Translations under genes and position numbers: made by a program
The notes under the pieces: model-generated
Seen by the model: the letters and a program-made list of their open reading frames with translations, nothing else
What the model was told of the DNA's origin: nothing
The model's database searches: none
In this document: piece after piece, positions 1 through 4,035 of the stretch
Numbering within the stretch: the first letter of the stretch is position 1
Layout of the letters: the number at the start of each line of letters is the position of its first letter
NCBI GenBank assembly: GCA_025965395.1
Contig: JAOPXA010000262.1
Location: 1 to 5,381, forward strand
Source: Nocardioidaceae bacterium
Lineage (GTDB): Bacteria > Actinomycetota > Actinomycetes > Propionibacteriales > Nocardioidaceae
DNA length: 5,381 bases
Direction: 5' to 3'

Positions 1-272
1 GCCGAAAGGTCGGCAGCATCCCCCAGCACGGCAGTGACACGGTCGCTCACCGATCGTTCGGCCGCCCGACGCTCCAACGACGCGAGGGCGTCCGGGCTCG
101 GGTCGACGACCGTGACGAAATGCCCCGCCTCGGCCAACCGGACCGACGCTCCCCCCGTGCCACCACCAAGATCGAGGATGCGGAGCGGGCCGTCGGCGTC
201 GTGAACTTCGGCCACGGCGTCCTGGACGGCTTGCCACATCACGTCATCGCGCACGGGACCCATATCGGCCAC
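1..272 (-). CDS. Class I SAM-dependent methyltransferase, N-terminal part (runs off left edge)
   Basis: Read on the minus strand, the frame is open from the putative start to the window edge, giving about 90 residues. The conserved beginning reads VRDDVMWQAV. The Rossmann glycine loop (motif I) follows as ILDLGGGTGG, then the acidic end of strand beta-2 in TVVDPSPDAL, which should bind the SAM ribose. A later VLGDAADL fits the adenine-binding region. These are family hallmarks of class I methyltransferases; the catalytic half lies outside the window and the substrate cannot be told. Two starts are possible: GTG at 272 or ATG at 263. Neither has a clear Shine-Dalgarno sequence, so 272 is only a maximal choice; an in-frame stop at 309-311 limits further extension. 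It is divergent from the flavoprotein gene. From memory, similar methyltransferases flank the dcw region in Streptomyces-like genomes. Confidence 0.82.
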   Translation of the reverse strand, partial: MADMGPVRDDVMWQAVQDAVAEVHDADGPLRILDLGGGTGGASVRLAEAGHFVTVVDPSPDALASLERRAAERSVSDRVTAVLGDAADLS

Positions 273-303
273 TGTGCCACACCGGGGCAGACGTCCCTTC
301 GCG

Positions 304-315
304 TAGGATCACGCC
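304..315 (+). promoter_or_regulatory. Probable -10 element of the flavoprotein gene, leaderless arrangement
   Basis: TAGGAT at 304-309 fits the actinobacterial TANNNT -10 pattern and lies 6 nt before the GTG at 316, which is the spacing expected if transcription starts on the start codon itself. No convincing -35 is visible. The same bases contain AGGA (305-308) seven bases before GTG, so the motif could instead be a weak ribosome binding site; sequence alone cannot separate the two readings. Confidence 0.5.
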
Positions 316-1572
316 GTGGCGCGCGTCGTGGTGGTCGGTGGAGGATTCGCTGGCCTTAGCGCCGCCGCGCGACTCGCCAAGCTTCGCCACGACGTCACCG
401 TTGTCGAGGAGTCAGCCGCGCTTGGCGGTCGGATGCGCGGCGTGGAGTTCGACGGCCATCGATTCGACCTCACGAGTCCCCTGGTCACGCTTCCCGGAGT
501 CTTCCGTGACCTGTTCCGCAAGTCGGGGCGACCCATGGACCGGATCCTGGGCTTCGAGAAGGTGCACGGCCGCCGACACCTCTTTACTGACGCGTCCGTT
601 CTCGACCTCCCGTTGGGCAACCGAGGAGATCAAGTGCGGGCTCTCGAGGAATGGGCACCTGAGACGGCGGGCTGGTCGACATGGGTCGACAAGTCCGCTG
701 ACACCTGGGACGCTCTGCGCACCGTGTCCCTCGACCACGTCTTCACGGGGCGAGAGGCCTTCACGTCATCGCAGTGGAAGACGCTTCGTGTGCGGCGCTC
801 TGTCGCGAAGGAGCTCTCCCGCGCTCGACTCGATGAGCGCATGGGTCGCGTCATCACCGACCCGCTCGCGTTGGACGGTCACGATCCGAAAAGGGTGCCG
901 GCGTTCGTGGCGTCGTCCCACTACGTCGAGCGCAACTTCGGGTTGTGGGCATTCGATGGCGGCATGCCTGGCCTGATCTCAGCGATGGAGCAACGCCTGG
1001 ATGAGCGCTCAGTGACCATCGTGCTCGATTGCAAGGCCCACGATGTGGTTCTGCGCGACGGTGACGTAGCGGGTGTCGTGGTGGGTGCGGATGTCATCCC
1101 TGCAGACATCGTCGTCTGGTGCGCTCCGACCTGGCCTGTCAGCCTCAGGGCTCCCCAAGCGAAGGCAGCGATTCCTGCGTCGCGTGCATTCCTCACGCTC
1201 GCTCCCTCAGCGCCCGCGTTGGCGATCGAGACCCACGCACACGCAGATGCACCGCTCCGGCTTTTCGCGAACGATCCGACCCACGTCACGGTCGAGCATC
1301 GCGGTAGCAAGGATCCGTTGCAGACGCTCGCCCACTGCGGCCTTGACCTCCGCCCTCACGTCGTCGCTCGCCACGACGTGGGCCCCGCGGAGCTCGATGC
1401 CTTGGGTCACTGGGGCTGGCAGTGGCAGCGGTGGACGAGTGCCTGTGCAGCGCCCGGGGTCAACCCTGGCGGCTCCCTCTACTTCGCCGGCGCGCACGCC
1501 CATCCGGGCCCCACGCTCGAGCTCATCGGTATGGCCACGGCCGCGATCGCTGAAGCGGTAGGCAAGTCCTAG
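316..1572 (+). CDS. FAD-dependent oxidoreductase, CrtI/amine-oxidase-like (phytoene desaturase family)
   Basis: The 418-residue protein starts with a dinucleotide-binding fold: VVVVGGGFAGLSAA at residues 4-17, an acidic residue ending beta-2 (VVEES, 29-33) and the GG-R motif ALGGRMRG at 35-42. This is the FAD-binding signature of the CrtI / monoamine oxidase superfamily. FGLWAFDGGMPGLI at 208-221 resembles the conserved GGM segment of carotenoid desaturases, and ADIVVWCAP at 263-271 matches their second FAD-contact region. The C-terminal YFAGAHAHPGPTLELIG (389-405) resembles the closing FAD motif of CrtI. At 418 residues it is shorter than typical bacterial CrtI (about 490-510). The likely cofactor is FAD and the protein looks soluble or peripheral, with no signal peptide. 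Its position one gene from a polyprenyl diphosphate synthase makes an isoprenoid-derived substrate plausible, but the metF gene lies between on the other strand. Desaturase, isomerase or other oxidase activity all remain possible. It starts at GTG 316 and its stop overlaps that of metF. Confidence 0.85.
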   Translation: MARVVVVGGGFAGLSAAARLAKLRHDVTVVEESAALGGRMRGVEFDGHRFDLTSPLVTLPGVFRDLFRKSGRPMDRILGFEKVHGRRHLFTDASVLDLPLGNRGDQVRALEEWAPETAGWSTWVDKSADTWDALRTVSLDHVFTGREAFTSSQWKTLRVRRSVAKELSRARLDERMGRVITDPLALDGHDPKRVPAFVASSHYVERNFGLWAFDGGMPGLISAMEQRLDERSVTIVLDCKAHDVVLRDGDVAGVVVGADVIPADIVVWCAPTWPVSLRAPQAKAAIPASRAFLTLAPSAPALAIETHAHADAPLRLFANDPTHVTVEHRGSKDPLQTLAHCGLDLRPHVVARHDVGPAELDALGHWGWQWQRWTSACAAPGVNPGGSLYFAGAHAHPGPTLELIGMATAAIAEAVGKS

Positions 1573-2462
1573 GCGGTCACCGGGGAGAGGTTCTCATAGA
1601 TCTCGCGAGTCGCGAGCGACCGATTGAGCGTGTAGAAGTGCAAGCCTGGGGCTCCTCCGGCCAGCAGCGCGTCACTTAACTCCGTAGCGATCTGGATGCC
1701 CTCCTTGCGAAGAGCGACAGCGTTGTCGGCATAGGGCTCGAGCCGCGCCAAGATCTCCGGAGGCACAGCAGATCCGGACAGCTCGGCCATACGCGTGATC
1801 TGGCTGAGGTTGGTGACGGGCATGATGCCCGGAACGATCGGGATATCGGCACCGAGCGCACGGGTCCGGTCCACCAGGTTGAAGTAGTCACTCGCTCGAA
1901 AGAAGAACTGCGTGACAGCAAACTCGGCCCCGGCTTGTGCCTTGCGCGCCAAGATCTGCGCATCGTGATCAAGGGTCGGCGACTCCGGGTGGCTCTCGGG
2001 GAAGGCTGCAACCCCGACGCAGAAGTCGATCTTCGACGCAGTGACCAGCTCGACCAGGTCGATCGCGTGGTTGAAGCCCTCCGGGTGGGGGGCCCACGGC
2101 TGGCCAGGACCGCCACTTGGGTCGCCACGCAGTGCGAGGAGATGAGTGACTCCGGCCGCCGCGTACTGCTTGAGGACGTTCTCCAGCTCAGCGCGGCTCT
2201 GATCGACGACGGTGAGGTGGCCGATGGGTCGCAAGGTCGTGGAGTCCGCAATGCGCCCGGTGATGCGTACGGTGCGCTCGCGCGTGCTGCCGCCAGCCCC
2301 ATAGGTCACCGAGACGAACGTGGGGTCGAGCGGCTCTAGCTCGGCGATAGTCCGCCACAACGTTTCCTCGCCAGCATCGTCCTTGGGCGGGAAGAACTCG
2401 AAGGAGAAGCTCGGCGCGCCAGCCTTGAGCTCGCGACCGAGGGAGCTCTCCTGAGATGACAT
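1569..2462 (-). CDS. metF: 5,10-methylenetetrahydrofolate reductase
   Basis: This 297-residue protein should reduce 5,10-methylene-tetrahydrofolate to 5-methyl-tetrahydrofolate, the methyl donor for methionine synthesis, as a cytosolic flavin TIM-barrel enzyme. The length matches E. coli MetF (296). The N-terminal SFEFFPPKD (20-28) carries the catalytic-type Glu (E22, equivalent to E. coli E28). FVSVTYGAGG is at 49-58, LALRGDP (109-115) holds the Asp equivalent to D120 (D114), VTQFFF (183-188) holds the Gln of the folate site, and LHFYTLNRS lies near the C-terminus (274-282). A longer reading to 2498 adds 12 residues of poor character and would overlap the divergent synthase, so ATG at 2462 is preferred; it has no Shine-Dalgarno but a well-placed -10 for a leaderless mRNA. 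With such a start there is no room for a SAM or cobalamin riboswitch. It is head-to-head with the polyprenyl synthase and tail-to-tail with the flavoprotein. Confidence 0.96.
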   Translation of the reverse strand: MSSQESSLGRELKAGAPSFSFEFFPPKDDAGEETLWRTIAELEPLDPTFVSVTYGAGGSTRERTVRITGRIADSTTLRPIGHLTVVDQSRAELENVLKQYAAAGVTHLLALRGDPSGGPGQPWAPHPEGFNHAIDLVELVTASKIDFCVGVAAFPESHPESPTLDHDAQILARKAQAGAEFAVTQFFFRASDYFNLVDRTRALGADIPIVPGIMPVTNLSQITRMAELSGSAVPPEILARLEPYADNAVALRKEGIQIATELSDALLAGGAPGLHFYTLNRSLATREIYENLSPVTA

Positions 2463-2468
2463 GAGGCA

Positions 2469-2478
2469 ACGGTATCGT
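2469..2478. promoter_or_regulatory. Overlapping divergent -10 elements of metF and the polyprenyl synthase
   Basis: On the plus strand TATCGT (2473-2478) lies 7 nt before the synthase GTG at 2486. On the minus strand TACCGT (2474 down to 2469) lies 6 nt before the metF ATG at 2462. Both fit TANNNT, and they share the same TA base pairs at 2473-2474. Neither start has a ribosome binding site, so leaderless transcription is the simplest reading for both. The -35 regions would lie inside the first codons of the opposite gene; no good TTGACA match at normal spacing is visible on either strand. Confidence 0.6.
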
Positions 2479-2485
2479 CCAGCGT

Positions 2486-3556
2486 GTGAAGTCGACACCG
2501 GAAGGACCCGATCTAGAGACGCAGATCGGCGAGCTGTTGGGCAGCTTTGTAGCGAGTCAGCGGGGCGACCTCGAGCCCCTGGGCCCCGACCTCGAGCCGC
2601 TGTTCGATGTCGCGGCCGCCTACGTCGAAGGCGGAAAACGCATACGTCCGCTCTTCTGCATCGGTGGCTGGTTGGCGGCTGGCGGCGACCCCGCCGCTCC
2701 TGGCATCATCCAAGCCGCTGCCGCTCTTGAGTGGCTGCAGGCCAGTGCGCTGGTTCACGACGACCTCATGGACGGTTCTGACACCCGGCGTGGCCGACCT
2801 TCGGCTCATCGCCAGTTCGAAGCACTTCATGCTGCACGAGCCTGGGCTCTTGACGGCGAGCAGTTCGGTGCGGGCGCCGCGATCCTTCTCGGCGACTTGC
2901 TTCTCTCCTGGTGCGACGACATGTTCCGCCGAGCCAACCTCGATCCGCTCGTCCTGCACGCCGCCGGAGCAGTGCTGGACCTGTGCAAGTCGGAGGTGGC
3001 CGGTGGGCAGTTCCTCGACCTCGTCGCCCAGGCCAAGGGCACCAACTCGGTCGAGGAGGCCGAGCGCGTGATCCGTTACAAGTCCGTCGCCTACACGGTC
3101 CTTCGCCCCTTGGATCTCGGAGTAGCCCTAGCGGGCCTTCGCAGCTCCGAGCTGACCTCTGCCCTCGCCGATTTTGGTGCGCCGTTGGGCACCGCCTTTC
3201 AATTGCGCGACGACCTGCTGGGGGTGTTTGGAGACCCCCAGGTCACTGGCAAGCCGGCTGGCGACGACTTGCGCGAAGGCAAGCGCACGGTGCTCGTCGC
3301 CCGCGCGGCAGAGACCGCCTCGGCCGCTGAGCTACGTCGTCTCAACGGCGCGCTCGGAAACCCCGCTCTCGACCAAGCCGCCGTTGACGATGTGCGCGCG
3401 ATCATGGAGTCGACGGGTGCGCGGGCCGCGGTGGAGCGCGAGATTCAGATGCACGAGGCGACGGCGGCTCAGGCGCTCGACGACCTCACCGTGCCCGACG
3501 GTGCGCGCACCTTTCTCGGCACGCTCCTCGACCGTCTGACCGGACGTACGAGCTAG
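2486..3556 (+). CDS. Polyprenyl (geranylgeranyl-type) diphosphate synthase
   Basis: A 356-residue trans-isoprenyl diphosphate synthase that condenses isopentenyl diphosphate onto allylic diphosphates in the cytosol. Family motifs appear in order: GGKRIRP (49-55, IPP-binding), the first Asp-rich motif in VHDDLMDGSDTRRGRP (90-105; D92, D93, D96 with the Arg pair after it), GDLLL (136-140), a GGQFLDL segment (173-179), the Lys in YKS (198-200), and the second Asp-rich region FQLRDDLLGVFGD (238-250) followed by GKPAGDDLREGKRT (255-268). The second motif is DDxxG rather than DDxxD, as recalled in related actinobacterial enzymes. The residues four and five places before the first Asp motif are small (A88, S87), which by the known chain-length rule favours products of C20 or longer over farnesyl diphosphate. 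It is the positional equivalent of M. tuberculosis idsA2 (Rv2173), divergent from metF. The GTG start at 2486 is supported by the adjacent -10. Exact product length is not determinable. Confidence 0.93.
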   Translation: MKSTPEGPDLETQIGELLGSFVASQRGDLEPLGPDLEPLFDVAAAYVEGGKRIRPLFCIGGWLAAGGDPAAPGIIQAAAALEWLQASALVHDDLMDGSDTRRGRPSAHRQFEALHAARAWALDGEQFGAGAAILLGDLLLSWCDDMFRRANLDPLVLHAAGAVLDLCKSEVAGGQFLDLVAQAKGTNSVEEAERVIRYKSVAYTVLRPLDLGVALAGLRSSELTSALADFGAPLGTAFQLRDDLLGVFGDPQVTGKPAGDDLREGKRTVLVARAAETASAAELRRLNGALGNPALDQAAVDDVRAIMESTGARAAVEREIQMHEATAAQALDDLTVPDGARTFLGTLLDRLTGRTS

Positions 3557-3927
3557 AACGTCAACATCTGGATGCGACGACGCACTTCCTTGAGCCGGTT
3601 GCCCAGAAGCGAGTCGATCGGCCGGCCTTCGAGATAGTCATCCTGGCGATACATCCAAGCCGCGGCTTCCATCTCATCGAAGCCCGAATCCCCCAGCAGG
3701 ATCAACGTCCCGCCAAGTCCCTTCAATATCTCCCCATCGCGAACGCATTCGGCCGGAACTCGGACCTCACGGGAGCTAGGCGTCTTGACGGCGATGATCT
3801 CCTTCTCGCGGGCAAGGTGGCGAATGCGCGTACCCGATACCCCGAGAAGCTTCGAGGCTTGGTTGAGGGTGAGCCAATCGGCCACGCTGTTTTCGAGTTC
3901 CAGTGAGCTATCCGTGGGTGAAGACAC
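3553..3927 (-). CDS. Rv2175c-like winged-helix DNA-binding protein
   Basis: This 124-residue protein resembles M. tuberculosis Rv2175c in both halves and in position. Residues about 15-60 form a helix-turn-helix of the excisionase/MerR-like winged type: WLTLNQASKLLGVSGTRIRHL (18-38), then a wing-like strand with IAVKTPSSREVRVP (45-58). Residues 61-124 match the Rv2175c C-terminal domain of unknown function, with GLGGTLILLGDSGFDEMEAA (70-89), RPIDSL (102-107) and an Arg-rich closing helix. The first 14 residues are acidic and probably disordered, with a Thr in SPTDSS (residues 3-8). Rv2175c is a published substrate of PknL, phosphorylated on an N-terminal Thr; the same relation with the divergent kinase here is inferred. 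The GTG at 3927 is the first usable start: an in-frame TGA lies 3 bases upstream and the purine run GAGGG directly abuts the codon, so initiation is unclear. GTG at 3885 is an alternative that would remove the tail. The stop overlaps that of the synthase in CTAG. Confidence 0.88.
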   Translation of the reverse strand: MSSPTDSSLELENSVADWLTLNQASKLLGVSGTRIRHLAREKEIIAVKTPSSREVRVPAECVRDGEILKGLGGTLILLGDSGFDEMEAAAWMYRQDDYLEGRPIDSLLGNRLKEVRRRIQMLTF

Positions 3928-3949
3928 CCCTCAAGCGTGACACGCCGCT

Positions 3950-3966
3950 ACCGATTTGGGTTCGGT
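3950..3966. repeat. Inverted repeat ACCGA-N7-TCGGT in the HTH/kinase intergenic region
   Basis: Two perfect 5-bp arms (3950-3954 and 3962-3966) are separated by 7 bases. The element sits just upstream of the kinase -10 and overlaps where its -35 would fall. That makes it a candidate operator for the divergent winged-helix protein or another regulator. Five-base arms can occur by chance, so this is tentative. Confidence 0.3.
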
Positions 3967-3974
3967 CGGGTGGA

Positions 3975-3980
3975 TACAAT
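3975..3980 (+). promoter_or_regulatory. Probable -10 element of the kinase gene
   Basis: TACAAT differs at one position from TATAAT and is AT-rich within GC-rich surroundings. Transcription would start near 3986-3988, giving a leader of about 50 nt before the ATG at 4036. No good -35 is seen at 16-18 nt spacing, which would allow for activator dependence. Confidence 0.55.
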
Positions 3981-3986
3981 CAGCCT

Positions 3987-4007
3987 GACGGCAGGGGTCC
4001 GTCTTTT
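3987..4007 (+). other. Small hairpin plus T-run in the predicted kinase leader
   Basis: GACGG (3987-3991) pairs with CCGTC (3999-4003) around a 7-base loop (CAGGGGT), followed by TTTT (4004-4007). It begins almost exactly at the predicted transcription start. It could protect the 5' end or act as a weak attenuator. A 5-bp stem with four Ts is too small to call a terminator with confidence. Confidence 0.3.
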
Positions 4008-4023
4008 CGGCATGGACACGATG

Positions 4024-4029
4024 AGGGGG
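4024..4029 (+). promoter_or_regulatory. Ribosome binding site of the kinase gene
   Basis: AGGGGG lies 6 bases before ATG 4036. This decides between several in-frame starts (ATG 4012, ATG 4021, ATG 4036, GTG 4042), because the earlier ATGs have no comparable site and the later GTG is slightly far. It is the only clear Shine-Dalgarno sequence among the six genes in the window. Confidence 0.6.
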
Positions 4030-4035
4030 ACGCGC

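Noticed and set aside
1573..1600. Intrinsic terminator at the flavoprotein/metF junction
   Set aside because: Only a short GGTCACC near-palindrome is present, with no GC stem followed by a T-run on either strand.
2463..2485. SAM or cobalamin riboswitch before metF
   Set aside because: Only 23 bases separate the two start codons, so no structured leader can fit if transcription starts at the adjacent -10.
2463..2498. Longer metF start adding 12 residues from 2498
   Set aside because: It would overlap the synthase start, adds residues unlike MetF, and the ATG at 2462 gives the normal family length with a well-placed -10.
2607..3071. Alternative plus-strand frame inside the prenyl synthase
   Set aside because: It is Ser/Arg/Pro-rich and lacks motifs, while the main frame carries all synthase signatures in order.
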